Source: CALFUK01 sp964398295 (lineage in GTDB: Bacteria > Bacteroidota > Bacteroidia > Chitinophagales > Saprospiraceae). Taken from it: a stretch of 64,000 bases of DNA. The notes under the pieces were generated by a model. The model ran no database searches. It saw only the letters and a program-made list of their open reading frames with translations, and was not told the DNA's origin. The stretch lies in NCBI GenBank assembly GCA_964398295.1, contig CAYNMW010000001.1, positions 13,891-77,890 on the forward strand, in the 5' to 3' direction. The position numbers and the translations under genes were made by a program. Below are positions 1 through 10,354 of this stretch, piece after piece; the stretch's first letter is position 1, and each line of letters begins with the position of its first letter.

Positions 1-2679
1 AGTTGCCATCACAGTAGCAGCGACTCCATCACAAAATGCTCCACTTATATCATTCACCATAATAGCAGCTGGGCAATCATTAACTTCAAGAATAATTCCG
101 CAAAGTTCCAAAGACCAGCTATTTAATGAACCGCCGTCAAAATTTGAAGCATCGGAAATAGTCAGAGTCCACGTACCTGTTATCGGTTCACCATTGAATC
201 CTGAAAATGGATCTTCTGGAGCGAAGGGACCACCACTGGTAGGTGGACAAGTAATTGGCCCTCCTAAATCATCAAAATCAGCCATTATGTCATCGTCACT
301 TCCGCACTCTGTTGATAAAAGTGCAGCAGTTGTACCACTAGGACTGGTTATGCTGATTGTTAAGTCACTTACCCATGTATGGCTGACATCTAAACCTAAA
401 ATATTCAAATCCGAAACGGCTCCTGTTTGAGTAATAATAATTTCAGAAGTGATTGTCGGTGTTCCATCTGGAGAAATATCAATAGGAGTATCAGCACTAG
501 TCACAAGAATGCAGCTTTCGGTACCAGTTTCAAACATAAATACTGTGCTAACTGGACCCGGTCCACATGAATTTTCCGCAAAGACTCTCCAATAGTATTG
601 GGTTTGACTATTTAGTGTCATAGTCGTATAGGATAGAGTTGTCGTTGTCGCGGTTTCAACGATTGTATTGAAATTAGGATCTGTGGCAATTTCGATAGTA
701 TAAGAACTTGCACCTGCTATTGCTGCCCATGCAAAAGCCGGTGTTGTAGTGACGTTTATTGAATTGTCTGCAGGAGTCATGAGTGTAGGTCCTGTAACTA
801 TTGCATCATCGATGGTTAGATTGACCACTAAGTTATCAGCTTCAGTACCATCTGTTGCATTAATCATAATTGAATAGATTCCAGGAGCTGCAGCGCCAGT
901 ATTACTGACAGTCATTGTGAAAGTACCCGGAAGATTTACCGGATTAGAGCTAAAATTAGCTGTTGTACCAGCTGGGAGTCCCATTGCTGAAAATGTAACG
1001 TTGCCATTAAATCCACCTAAAAATTCTAAATCAAATTGAAAAACTACATCGTCTGGTTGACAAACTGTTATATCAGTATCACCGGAAGTCAATCCTACTC
1101 CAAAGCAATCAAATGGCACTTCAAAATTTGCGATTCGTGTTGCCCAGGTGGGTGTTTGATTATACTGAGCTGTAACCCAAAAAGTTCCGTTTGATGGATC
1201 AACACTTAATGTATTATAATCACCATATCTGTTACTAATATTAGATGCGCTTCCTTCTATAATTGTAGTTTCTGGGAAGGTCATCATCCCTAATGGATCA
1301 CATTCAATCCGGCCAGTATATCTGATCCCCGGAAAAACTGATGTTGCATCAGAAACGTTGTATGCTAAACCTATTGAGCCATCATCATTCATGCCGATTG
1401 CCGCCATCCAACGACTTGTATTATCTGGAGCATAAGTACCTTGCTGATAAATAGTCCATGCCCCACTAGTGCCACCAGTTCGACGAAGCTCATACCATCG
1501 TACACCTGCATCGTCATTGCCTGTTACATCTGTTACGTGATTGCAAACAAGAGATTCGTGTGAACCAAAATTTCTATAAATAATTTTATTCATTAAAACT
1601 TCTCGCAAAGGATCCAGTTCGAGAGCTGTTCCTGGTTGAGGAATTGCTGCAAACGCATTAAATCCATTCAACTCTGTATCAAAGGGTTGAGTAGGGAGAA
1701 AGATAGGACCGGTAATAGATGAATTAGCAGGATTATTAAAATCAATATCCATCTCAAATATTTCTAATCGATCTTGGGTTACACCTGTCCATCCATCATC
1801 TGCCATTCGCATAAACATTCCTGGGGCATTTGCGGGGGGCAAGGTAGTACCATCTAAGTTTACTGGTGTTGCTGCTTGAAAATCTATTGTTCCGAATGGA
1901 GCAATATCAAATTGTTGAGCCGTAGCCGTAGGATCAGCATTTAACATTCTGGTCCGATCCAGTGCATAAATTCTTGGATTGGCCTCATTTGTTGTTACAA
2001 TATATGAATCATTCCAAATAGAATATTTTGGATAATCTGGGAAATCTGGAGTGTTGAACGAATAAACGGCATATGAGCCAGCTGGATCTGGAGTTGTCGA
2101 AATAGCAACTACTAGTGTATTACCTACAGCTGCAAATTCACTAAGTAACCATCGATCGGCTAATTGGTCATAAATCACTATTGGGTCTCCTGCTCCACCG
2201 ATATTGGTAACCCCATCTAGTATAAATGTTGTGATTGAATTACCACTTTTATCTAAAACCTCGACATTGGATCCTCCTATACCATTCACCATCTGAACAA
2301 CATGGTTTGGTCCGACATCTAATGCAGGGTCTCCAGGATTAAAATTTCCATCTGGTCCCTGGCCTTCAAAATTATTTAACAAAACATTTCGTGAAGTGCT
2401 TGGTGGATAGTCTCTTTGCCATGCTGGATCAAGTCCTTGTGGCAAACCTGCTTTGTTTGTTATCTCGTGCAATGGCCAATCATTTTTAGGATGATATCCT
2501 ATTCTCGGCATTCTTACGTCGTTGCCATCATGCCTTGTTGTAATAGAACTAACAGGGGCAGTAATTTGACTAAAATTCAATGGAATTACTTCCGCATTTG
2601 ACAATGTGATTGGATTTTGTCCAAATGCAAAACTGCAAAGGAATAAAAAGCATAGTGAATGGAGTAGTTTCTTTCTCAT
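1..2679 (-). CDS. Large secreted multidomain protein, C-terminus beyond the left edge
   Basis: An uninterrupted minus-strand frame of 893 codons starts at the ATG at 2679 and runs off the window. It begins with a signal peptide (MRKKLLHSLCFLFLCSFAFG, then Gln). The first 400 or so residues have no family I can name; they include phrases such as DVGPNHVVQMVNG that suggest a beta-rich surface fold. A fibronectin type III-like segment follows (PADNSINVTTTPAFAWAAI, then YYWRVFAEN), then a proprotein-convertase P-like domain ending GTWTLTISDASNFDGGSLNS. The last visible module begins CPAAIMVNDISGAFCDG and matches a module in the next gene upstream (CPSAIIVPDISGDFCDG). The 16 bases covering its start codon and leader are identical to those of that gene, so the two probably arose by duplication. 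Export through a C-terminal sorting signal is expected, but that end is not in the window. Function unknown. Confidence 0.85.
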   Translation of the reverse strand, partial: MRKKLLHSLCFLFLCSFAFGQNPITLSNAEVIPLNFSQITAPVSSITTRHDGNDVRMPRIGYHPKNDWPLHEITNKAGLPQGLDPAWQRDYPPSTSRNVLLNNFEGQGPDGNFNPGDPALDVGPNHVVQMVNGIGGSNVEVLDKSGNSITTFILDGVTNIGGAGDPIVIYDQLADRWLLSEFAAVGNTLVVAISTTPDPAGSYAVYSFNTPDFPDYPKYSIWNDSYIVTTNEANPRIYALDRTRMLNADPTATAQQFDIAPFGTIDFQAATPVNLDGTTLPPANAPGMFMRMADDGWTGVTQDRLEIFEMDIDFNNPANSSITGPIFLPTQPFDTELNGFNAFAAIPQPGTALELDPLREVLMNKIIYRNFGSHESLVCNHVTDVTGNDDAGVRWYELRRTGGTSGAWTIYQQGTYAPDNTSRWMAAIGMNDDGSIGLAYNVSDATSVFPGIRYTGRIECDPLGMMTFPETTIIEGSASNISNRYGDYNTLSVDPSNGTFWVTAQYNQTPTWATRIANFEVPFDCFGVGLTSGDTDITVCQPDDVVFQFDLEFLGGFNGNVTFSAMGLPAGTTANFSSNPVNLPGTFTMTVSNTGAAAPGIYSIMINATDGTEADNLVVNLTIDDAIVTGPTLMTPADNSINVTTTPAFAWAAIAGASSYTIEIATDPNFNTIVETATTTTLSYTTMTLNSQTQYYWRVFAENSCGPGPVSTVFMFETGTESCILVTSADTPIDISPDGTPTITSEIIITQTGAVSDLNILGLDVSHTWVSDLTISITSPSGTTAALLSTECGSDDDIMADFDDLGGPITCPPTSGGPFAPEDPFSGFNGEPITGTWTLTISDASNFDGGSLNSWSLELCGIILEVNDCPAAIMVNDISGAFCDGVAATVMAT

Positions 2680-3059
2680 ATTAGGCTGGTTTGGAAATGT
2701 TCTGAGCCAGTTTGAGCTCAGTTTGAGTTCGTTGAGTATTGATTATTTAAATTGTTGATAATCAAGGATTTATGAGGATCCTCAACCATCATAATGTTAA
2801 ATCTAATATAGATGTTTTTGTCTTAAATGACACAAGGTTTCATTGCTTTTTTACTGGTTACTAACTTTAATCCAAACCAAGCTTGATGTATACTCTGCAG
2901 ACTTGATCTTAAATTGTCAATGAAAACTTGTTTTTGTTGATCTGAAGTTTCCATAAGTGGTGAGTTTATCTAGGTCGTAAAACATTCAAAAGCAGAAATA
3001 AAAAAGAGGATTATCCATCTAGGATAATCCTCTTTAAACTTAAAGCCAAAGTTTAAAAA
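2680..3059. other. 380-bp intergenic region between two minus-strand surface-protein genes
   Basis: AT-rich and without a convincing gene. It holds the intrinsic terminator of the upstream metalloprotease gene, the 5' leader of the partial surface-protein gene, and a short direct repeat of CAGTTTGAG near 2708-2728, about 35 bases before that gene's start. I see no clear TAnnTTTG-type promoter element. Confidence 0.5.
3003..3035 (-). terminator. Intrinsic terminator of the metalloprotease gene
   Basis: Perfect 14-bp inverted repeat (left arm aaagaggattatcc, 5-nt loop, matching right arm) 25 bases past the stop codon of the minus-strand metalloprotease gene. Read on the minus strand, the stem is followed by TTTATTT, as expected of a factor-independent terminator. 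Confidence 0.85.
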
Positions 3060-6000
3060 CTATACGTTTTCAAGTACTTGTTTTTGCTCTCTAATTGCAA
3101 CAACAGATACAATCATAAATAATAATCCGAGAATCATTAATCCCCATTCACCCATTGTTGGTATTTCTTCTACTACTACGATCATCTCGCAGTTATAGTC
3201 TGCAGAAATTTCAACTACGCAAGGGTCATCTTCTACAGGTGTTTCTGCCAGGATACTGACGTTGTCAATGAAGAAATTAGATAACATTCCGTTATTCGCA
3301 AAAATTTCACTCTCAAAGCAGAAAACAGCACTTCCAGGTCCAATACCAGCAGCCAAAAGATCTACTGTTTGCGGAGTATAGCCTAAAACTCCACAAAGAG
3401 GCCCACCACCGTCTTGAGCCCAGATAATAGACCCATCTACTGTTGCTTGTACAAAATCATCAGGACTATCACATGCGATACTTTCAAAATCAAAAGTCAA
3501 AGAAAGTGACATCGTTCCAGCAGGAACAGTTATTGTTTGGCAAACAGAACCAACTTCTGGTCCTGTGACACCACCAAACCAAGCCCAAAACAACCCATCA
3601 CTTGGACCTGTTCCCATACCATTACCACATTGAGCTTGATCACAGATTGGCGTACCAAAAGTAGAGGACATCTCTACCCAAGTACCTCCTGCGGGGCCTG
3701 CTTCAAAGCTTCCATCAATAACTAATTCTTGTACACCTCCTGCTGGCGCTTCCGGACAACAGTTGGGTGCTCCATCTGGCGCTGCGTATGAAATCGTATA
3801 GCTTGCTGTACCCATATCTCCTTCATTAACAGGGAAAGATGGATTAGCAGCATCTGGAGTTAAAGTCACAAATGCAGCACAATCAGGATCAACCAAGATA
3901 GGATCACCACATGGGTCATCATTTACAATAACTAGTGTAGTTAAATCTGCTGGAGGAGCCGGGTAAACAGCTACAGAACTCACTACTCCGTCAAAAAGCA
4001 CTGTGCCATCAAGATCACAAACTGCAAGCAGACTGAGATCAGCATTTTCGATTTGGCAAGGAGTCAATGCTGACATCTCCACACTTGTCGTCGGATCAGC
4101 AGGGTCAACAAATACCACGTTTGGATTAGAAGAAGTCCATGTATAAGAAACATTGCCACTAACGGTAGCATTTATGATTGACTCAGATCCATCGCAAAAA
4201 TCTCCGCTGATGTCTGGTACAATAATTGCTGACGGGCAAGATACGTTTTGCTCACCACATACTGCAATATTATCAATACCGAAGCCCCATGCAGATGTGG
4301 GTCGTCCTTCGTCGTCATAGCAGAATCTTATTTGAAAGTCTGAGTTTGTGAAGCCAGCAAGACTAATCATTTCATCGGTGCCAAAGGCGTCTTCTTCTTC
4401 AATGAATACTTGAACCCAGGCCATCCCATCAAACACTTCTACAAGAAAGTCACCATCTCCAGCAAAGTCATTGTTTTGCCAGTCAAAAGTAAGACCCACA
4501 TTTGAAAACTGAGACATATCAATCACAGGAGTAATAATACATCCAAAACCAATACTATTAGTATTAGCATCATCAACGATAGCTATACACCCAAAAAAGC
4601 CTGGAGAAGGTTGTTGTCCTCCTGGAACATCATTTGGTCCTTGATTAAAGGTGATGTCACCAAGACCTCCATCTGTGGCAGAAATTGACCATCCAGCTGG
4701 CATCATGCACATATTAAATGGTTCGTTGATTATCTCTACAAATCCATCCAAACATACAGGACATGGATCACATGTAGCTCCACCACAATCAACATCAGTC
4801 TCCGAACCATTTTGTTCACCATCATCACATGTCGGCTCAGTACAGGAAGCTACTATTGAGAGTACATTTCCTGAACCTACAAATCCGCCAGATGCATCAA
4901 ATAATATATTGCCAAACGGGTCAGTTAGGACAAATCCTTCTTCGACTGGAAATCCGCCATTTGTTTGAATGAAGTCTATTGTCTCACCATCTACCAATGT
5001 CAAAATAATTATTTCAGATGCACCTGCTGTAAATGTAGTCCCAAACGGACTTCCTTGAATAGGTACTCCATTTGATGTAATCTCTAAACTTGCACCATTC
5101 CAACCATCACCAAATGTATCAGTTAGTTGTAATGTATAATCACATGTAGTCGGACAATCATCCCCAGTTAATAAATTGACCGTATAGGATTGGGTTACTG
5201 AGTCACAACTTCCCGCCGTGTCACAAACTTCTAATGTAATATCAATGGTTCCAGATGTACCTCCAGTAAACGTAATTATTGGATTAGCTACTGTAGAACT
5301 AGAAGGCGTAAAAACAAGATCTCCAGATGAAGACACGAATGTCCAATTCCACATAGCAGGAAAAGAAGACATATCTGTCAGCTGAAATGTTCCACCATCG
5401 TCAAGGCAAAGATTCAATTCGAAACCGTCAGCAGGTTCAAAAGCTGCACCTACGTCACAAGATGCAAATGGTGAGTTAATTGCTGGACCACAAACGGAAT
5501 TTACAGCACCAAATAATTCAAAAGCCCAAAAGTTGAGAACAGCTGCTTGATCTTCCGTAAACATAGACATACATAGATCGTCAGTAAATGACATGAAATT
5601 TGCCGTTGGCTCAAAATCTCCTGGTGTACAGCTCGGAACACAAGCCATACTACAACCAAAAGAGGCATTAGCTTGTATTGGAGTATCAGTTACAGTAAAA
5701 GGTCCAGGAGCCATGACATCATTATCGACACATCCTGTTGCAAAGTCATTATGTGTATGAAACAATCCTAAGTAATGTCCAATTTCATGAGTTAGGGTGA
5801 CGCCTAATCCGAATGTAGCATTTGTATCTAATTCATCACATGAAGAAGGATCAGCACCACCAAAGGCTTCCGCACAAACAGTTACACCATCACCATCACC
5901 CGCACCTGGAATACCATCAGCAATACCCAGACAATTTCCTGAAGTCACAAAAATATTTAAAATATTATCCCAGCCTGGAGCTCCAAGACCATTGACACTT

Positions 6001-6584
6001 ACACCACCATCATAGACACCAACTGTGATGGCAACATCGCCTGGTTCTATATTAGCAGCTGTTCCAAGTGGTGGTTCAGCTAAACAAAAGGAAATACAAG
6101 TACCTGTAGAAGCAACACTATTTCCATTAGAATCCTGATATGCCATAGGGCAATTAGCTTCATTTACTGAACCTGTATTATCACCAAATTGCATATTGAT
6201 GACATCCAATTGATCTTGGACTTCTTCCATGATGCAAGCCATTTCACCACAGGTGATCACGTCTGGTGCAAAATGAAATGCAACCGGAACAACTATGGTA
6301 TTTGTACCATCACATGGAATCCTATTAGCTGGAGAAGTCTTGCTCATTGCTAATGCTTCTTCTCTAAACTCTCTATAAATCTTATCTCGCCGCAATCTTT
6401 CAGTTATTGCAGGCATTGTTAAACATCTGTCAGTTCCTCCAGGAGGTCCTGTAACAAAATTAAAGGGTTGCGTTGAATTAAAATTTGAAGCAGGTTGAGC
6501 TACTATTCTTTTTGCAGAATTTTGTGCAAACACGCTGAAACAAAAGCACACGAAAAACAGTGCACCGACAATTCTTTTTTTCAT
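3060..6584 (-). CDS. Secreted pappalysin-like (M43) metalloprotease with IPTL-CTERM tail
   Basis: 1174-residue exported zinc protease. The signal peptide is MKKRIVGALFFVCFCFSVFA. The catalytic motif HEIGHYLGLFH lies at residues 266-276 (ligands H266, H270, H276; catalytic E267). A downstream Met-turn region, NFMSFTDDLCMSMF, fits the pappalysin/cytophagalysin (M43) group. Next come a PKD-like domain (about 390-470), a DGWNG-containing beta domain, a Cys-rich linker (NGSETDVDCGG), a beta-sandwich segment and the DISGDFCDG module shared with the neighbouring gene. The extreme C-terminus is IPTMGEWGLMILGLLFMI followed by a basic RE-K patch. This is an IPTL-CTERM sorting tail (signature, one membrane helix, positive cluster), not a T9SS domain. 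It probably cleaves extracellular proteins; the substrate is unknown. It is transcribed alone and ends at a strong terminator. Confidence 0.9.
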   Translation of the reverse strand: MKKRIVGALFFVCFCFSVFAQNSAKRIVAQPASNFNSTQPFNFVTGPPGGTDRCLTMPAITERLRRDKIYREFREEALAMSKTSPANRIPCDGTNTIVVPVAFHFAPDVITCGEMACIMEEVQDQLDVINMQFGDNTGSVNEANCPMAYQDSNGNSVASTGTCISFCLAEPPLGTAANIEPGDVAITVGVYDGGVSVNGLGAPGWDNILNIFVTSGNCLGIADGIPGAGDGDGVTVCAEAFGGADPSSCDELDTNATFGLGVTLTHEIGHYLGLFHTHNDFATGCVDNDVMAPGPFTVTDTPIQANASFGCSMACVPSCTPGDFEPTANFMSFTDDLCMSMFTEDQAAVLNFWAFELFGAVNSVCGPAINSPFASCDVGAAFEPADGFELNLCLDDGGTFQLTDMSSFPAMWNWTFVSSSGDLVFTPSSSTVANPIITFTGGTSGTIDITLEVCDTAGSCDSVTQSYTVNLLTGDDCPTTCDYTLQLTDTFGDGWNGASLEITSNGVPIQGSPFGTTFTAGASEIIILTLVDGETIDFIQTNGGFPVEEGFVLTDPFGNILFDASGGFVGSGNVLSIVASCTEPTCDDGEQNGSETDVDCGGATCDPCPVCLDGFVEIINEPFNMCMMPAGWSISATDGGLGDITFNQGPNDVPGGQQPSPGFFGCIAIVDDANTNSIGFGCIITPVIDMSQFSNVGLTFDWQNNDFAGDGDFLVEVFDGMAWVQVFIEEEDAFGTDEMISLAGFTNSDFQIRFCYDDEGRPTSAWGFGIDNIAVCGEQNVSCPSAIIVPDISGDFCDGSESIINATVSGNVSYTWTSSNPNVVFVDPADPTTSVEMSALTPCQIENADLSLLAVCDLDGTVLFDGVVSSVAVYPAPPADLTTLVIVNDDPCGDPILVDPDCAAFVTLTPDAANPSFPVNEGDMGTASYTISYAAPDGAPNCCPEAPAGGVQELVIDGSFEAGPAGGTWVEMSSTFGTPICDQAQCGNGMGTGPSDGLFWAWFGGVTGPEVGSVCQTITVPAGTMSLSLTFDFESIACDSPDDFVQATVDGSIIWAQDGGGPLCGVLGYTPQTVDLLAAGIGPGSAVFCFESEIFANNGMLSNFFIDNVSILAETPVEDDPCVVEISADYNCEMIVVVEEIPTMGEWGLMILGLLFMIVSVVAIREQKQVLENV

Positions 6585-6730
6585 ATTAGGCTGGTTTAAG
6601 ATATGTCACTTGCTCATATTGAGAGCGTTGTGAGAAATGTTTTTATGGATTATAAGATGCTAGTAAGTTTCTCAGGACTTCCTAGTTATAATGTTAAAAT
6701 AAATATAATTAAAACATATTTACAGAAAGA

Positions 6731-7312
6731 TCAATTAAGCAAAAAGTTTGAATTTTTTTCCAGTTCCCATCCCATTATTTCTAAACTGTTTCTTAGTATT
6801 TCAAGGAATAATTGCTTTTGTTCTTCTGATGCTTGAATGATTTCGCTTTGCAATACTTTTTCTTCGATAAATTGCTTTGCGTCTTGATTGATTTTAGTGA
6901 GGTCTTCGGCAGAAAAAGTATTGAATAATCCTTCTCTGAGATCGTAGTATGATAAATCATGATCTAATGCCAATAACGAAGGATTCCCCAAATCTTCTAT
7001 GATAATCCGCTGATTGGTTTCATCAATTGTTAGGCTTAAATTTTCTAGATCGTATCCGACAAGGGCTTTAGCTTTTACCTTAACCAATGCTTTTTTCTCA
7101 AATGGCCAATTTGCATAGCTGTGTCTGTAGTCATAGATCTCAGCAAAGTGAGCTTCAGTTGTGACCAGTTTTGTTACTTTTTTAATTTCTTGAAGTACAA
7201 CTTGTGCATTCTCTTCTGTATTTGCTTTAAAGAATGAAGATTTATACCCAATGAACCAACTGAGTATGCAGGCAAGAATAACTACCATTGAATAAATAGC
7301 CCAACGCTTCAT
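6731..7312 (-). CDS. DUF4230 family membrane-anchored protein
   Basis: 193 residues from the ATG at 7312; an in-frame ATG 15 bases earlier (7327) is possible, but the later one places the signal anchor directly at the N-terminus (MKRWAIYSMVVILACILSWF). The rest is predicted extracytoplasmic. It matches my knowledge of DUF4230: an N-terminal helix with conserved TEAHFAEIYDY, a beta segment KKALVKVKAKALVGYDLENL, then DHDLSYYDLREGLFNTF and a charged C-terminal helix. The family's biochemical role is unknown. The gene is divergent from the T9SS cargo gene that follows and lies upstream of the metalloprotease on the same strand, about 150 bases away, probably as a separate transcript. Confidence 0.8.
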   Translation of the reverse strand: MKRWAIYSMVVILACILSWFIGYKSSFFKANTEENAQVVLQEIKKVTKLVTTEAHFAEIYDYRHSYANWPFEKKALVKVKAKALVGYDLENLSLTIDETNQRIIIEDLGNPSLLALDHDLSYYDLREGLFNTFSAEDLTKINQDAKQFIEEKVLQSEIIQASEEQKQLFLEILRNSLEIMGWELEKNSNFLLN

Positions 7313-7427
7313 AATGACAAAATGCACATTTTTAACTAATGTTCTTTAAATCTGGTGTTTGTATATATAGAAATAAAAATATAATAAAAACATATGAATA
7401 TTTTTCATAATATGTAAAACTTTGTCT

Positions 7428-7435
7428 TACATTTG
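7428..7435 (+). promoter_or_regulatory. Candidate -7 element (TACATTTG)
   Basis: Matches the Bacteroidota -7 consensus TAnnTTTG, 93 bases before the start of the T9SS cargo gene. I find no good TTG -33 box at the expected distance. A 7-bp hairpin (AGTAGTT/AACTACT, 7451-7468) would sit at the start of the resulting leader. Confidence 0.3.
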
Positions 7436-7527
7436 TTTCATCCTAAAAGCAGTAGTTTCCCAACTACTCGTAAACTTTCCACAATAGAATATATAAATAG
7501 AATCCTAAACGAATAAACCCGTTTGGT

Positions 7528-10254
7528 ATGCGACAAATGTTGATGATTCTTCGTGTGACACTAGTAGTGTCGGTTTGTACTGTAGAGGCTGTCTCAAAAA
7601 CCGATTTTGTTGAGATGCTTCTGGTAGAAGATCACCTCATTTGTAGACATCAAAGTGTTGTATTAGACATTGATGGCACCAAACAGATCCATGCATTTAA
7701 GTTTGCAGCAAAAACGAATGGCTTTTCCGAAATATCAGTGAGACGTGCAGAAATGAACGACCTTGCTTGTGAGACTGAGGGCTCAAACAAATTCGGAAAA
7801 GCTGTCGATTTTTGCTGCAACGATGCTGGATCAGAAGTTTTGATCGAATTACAAGCTTTTAATTCAAAAGGAGAATTGAGAAATTGTATGGTTGACATCA
7901 AAGTCATTGAAGGCGGTAGTTTGACTGTCAATGGTTGTCTCCCAGATTTAGTTGTTCCTTGTAATACTCCCATTGATCCTGCAAATCTTTCCAATTTGGG
8001 AAGGTTGGTTACTGATGCTTCATTACAACAACCAATTATCATTCATGGTGACGTTGTTGGTTTTGATGGTATCATTCAATCAAAATGCGGTGATGGTCAA
8101 CCACTAGCAAAAAAGATTACCGTTAATGAGATTGTAGATATTGAAGAAACTCAATTTTGTGGTCAAGCTTTTAGCATAACCAGGAGATTTCAAATCACTG
8201 ATGCAGGCGGAGTTAATTCTGAATGTCAACAGCATATATTAGTCGAAGCAGATGTTACACCTTTATTATATCAAGACATTATTTGGCCTGCCGATACAAC
8301 AGTATTTGGTTGTTCCATTGATGAGTTTGATCGGTCAGCTCTTGGCGTACCTACATTTCCTACAGCTGATTGCGAAAATTTAATTGCTAGCCATGAAGAC
8401 ACAGAGTTCAATGTGACAGATGCGAGTTGCCGAAAATTCTTGCGAACATGGACAGTTATCGATTGGTGTGCTTTTGCAGCGAATCAAAATTCAGGTATTT
8501 GGGAACATACACAAGTAGTCCGAATAGAAAGTAACATCAAACCCGTCATTACAAATTGTGAGGATATTGAAACATGCGTTAACGAAAAAACCTGTTTAGC
8601 TAAATTTGTTTTCAATTTAGTAGCAACTGATGATTGTGCAAATACAGAAGATTTATTTTATACATATGCATTGTCTTTGAATGGTGATGATGATAATAGA
8701 TTGATTGGCAATTCCCGAACCGTAAACGAATATTTGCCAATTGGACAGCATGTGTTGTTTTGGTCTGTGAGAGATGGCTGCAATAATTTTGAAACTTGTA
8801 GCCATCAAATCACAGTCAAAGATTGTACTTCACCTTCCTTGATTTGCCTTGGATCATTTACAAGTACCTTGACAGATCTAGGCATCAATGAAGACCCCGT
8901 TTTAGAAGTGTGGGTCAATGACTTGGTTAAAGGACCATTTGATAATTGTACTCCAGTTGATAGTGCAATTTTATCCTTTTCTAAAGACACACTTATTCAA
9001 TTCATGAACTTTGGTTGTGCAGACATCGGAATTAATGAATTAGAGATTGTAGTCAAAGGGAATGATACACACTCCAGTTGTATCACTTCTTTAGTGGTTC
9101 AGGATAATGCAAATTTATGTGGGCTAGGAAGGAGTGCCACAATATTAGAAGGTTCCATTACTTCGGAAAGCGGGTCTCCTATTTCCGATGTTGAAATTGG
9201 ACTAAGCTCAATACATGCTACAACTACAGTTTCTAGTAATGTGGAAGGAAAGTATCTTTTTGAAAATATTGAAGAAGGGGAGGAGTATACCTTATCTCTT
9301 TCAAAGCAGGACCAATCAATGGAAGGAATTTCTGTTCGTGATCTGGTGTTATTGCAAAATCATATCATTGGAAAACAAGAGTTGGAATCTGCCTATCAAG
9401 TAATTGCAGGAGACTTGGATTTATCTGGACATTTATCTGTTACCGATCTGGTGAGATTGAAAGCATATGTGTTAGGTAAAGTTGAAAATGATATTTCTTG
9501 GACTTTTGTCAATACAGACATTACATTTATAGACCCAATGTCACCGTGGCCATTTCAATCAGATCTTAATTTGGCTATTGAAAATGGAACAGAAAATGTG
9601 AATTTTATAGGTTTGAAAATGGGCGATATAGATCATTCTTCCATGGATGATATGACTGAATCAAGGTCTTCAAAAAGTATTGTCATTCCATATGAAATTA
9701 CGAAAAAAGGGATTGAACTTGATTTGTCTGCTGTTGATTTCGAAATGATAAAAATTGACTTAACTAGTCTCAAGTTTTTGGAATTCCTTTATAATAAAAT
9801 TGCATTATCCACAAATGATCTATCAAGTATTGTGAATGAAAATGTCAATCAATATTCATTATTACTTGATCATACAAACATTGATAAGTCAACATTGTTG
9901 ATTAAAGGACAGAAAGATGTGGAGAACATGACAGCAGTCGTTGTGACCAATGATCTGTTAGAAACAGATGCCTATTTTACATTAAAGTCACCAAAAAAAT
10001 CTGTGCACATAACTCCAAATCCTTTCCAAGATTTTGTCTCAATTCAAATTGAAAGTGACCATGTGACAGACATAGAGATACGTCTGTTAGATATGAGTGG
10101 TCGATTGGTTCAGAATTTCCAACATACGATAACCAGAGGAGTGCAAAATCTCAATATGCCAATAAATAATAGAGTGGATAATGGCATGTATTTCTTGCTT
10201 ATTGAAGGTCCAGATTTTGAACCAACGACAAAAAAGATCATCAAAACTCGCTGA
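7528..10254 (+). CDS. T9SS type A cargo protein with dockerin-like and carboxypeptidase-regulatory-like domains
   Basis: 908-residue secreted protein. A short hydrophobic N-terminus (MRQMLMILRVTLVVSVCTVEA) acts as signal peptide. About 550 Cys-rich residues resemble HYR-like repeats of Saprospiria adhesins, with the CRKFLRTWTVIDWCA phrase typical of those proteins. Next is a carboxypeptidase-regulatory-like beta domain (about 540-590, GSITSESGSPISDVEIGL), then two dockerin type I-like segments (VRDLVLLQNHIIGK and DLDLSGHLSVTDLVRLKAYV) with the DxDxSG calcium-loop pattern. The C-terminal ~80 residues (ITPNPFQDFVSIQI ... GMYFLLIEG ... KKIIKTR) are a type A T9SS sorting domain. It probably acts on the cell surface in adhesion or polymer binding; no enzyme domain is visible. 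Confidence 0.88.
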   Translation: MRQMLMILRVTLVVSVCTVEAVSKTDFVEMLLVEDHLICRHQSVVLDIDGTKQIHAFKFAAKTNGFSEISVRRAEMNDLACETEGSNKFGKAVDFCCNDAGSEVLIELQAFNSKGELRNCMVDIKVIEGGSLTVNGCLPDLVVPCNTPIDPANLSNLGRLVTDASLQQPIIIHGDVVGFDGIIQSKCGDGQPLAKKITVNEIVDIEETQFCGQAFSITRRFQITDAGGVNSECQQHILVEADVTPLLYQDIIWPADTTVFGCSIDEFDRSALGVPTFPTADCENLIASHEDTEFNVTDASCRKFLRTWTVIDWCAFAANQNSGIWEHTQVVRIESNIKPVITNCEDIETCVNEKTCLAKFVFNLVATDDCANTEDLFYTYALSLNGDDDNRLIGNSRTVNEYLPIGQHVLFWSVRDGCNNFETCSHQITVKDCTSPSLICLGSFTSTLTDLGINEDPVLEVWVNDLVKGPFDNCTPVDSAILSFSKDTLIQFMNFGCADIGINELEIVVKGNDTHSSCITSLVVQDNANLCGLGRSATILEGSITSESGSPISDVEIGLSSIHATTTVSSNVEGKYLFENIEEGEEYTLSLSKQDQSMEGISVRDLVLLQNHIIGKQELESAYQVIAGDLDLSGHLSVTDLVRLKAYVLGKVENDISWTFVNTDITFIDPMSPWPFQSDLNLAIENGTENVNFIGLKMGDIDHSSMDDMTESRSSKSIVIPYEITKKGIELDLSAVDFEMIKIDLTSLKFLEFLYNKIALSTNDLSSIVNENVNQYSLLLDHTNIDKSTLLIKGQKDVENMTAVVVTNDLLETDAYFTLKSPKKSVHITPNPFQDFVSIQIESDHVTDIEIRLLDMSGRLVQNFQHTITRGVQNLNMPINNRVDNGMYFLLIEGPDFEPTTKKIIKTR

Positions 10255-10354
10255 TTTTACACACACCAATTATTAATCACTTCTATACCAAATAGAAATT
10301 AGTTTGGAATATTTAAAACTGGAAAAGCTATTTCTTTCGAGTATTATACACGAT

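Noticed and set aside
4651..4968. Open frames antisense to the metalloprotease
   Set aside because: No domain or start signal; caused by codon bias of the true gene on the other strand.
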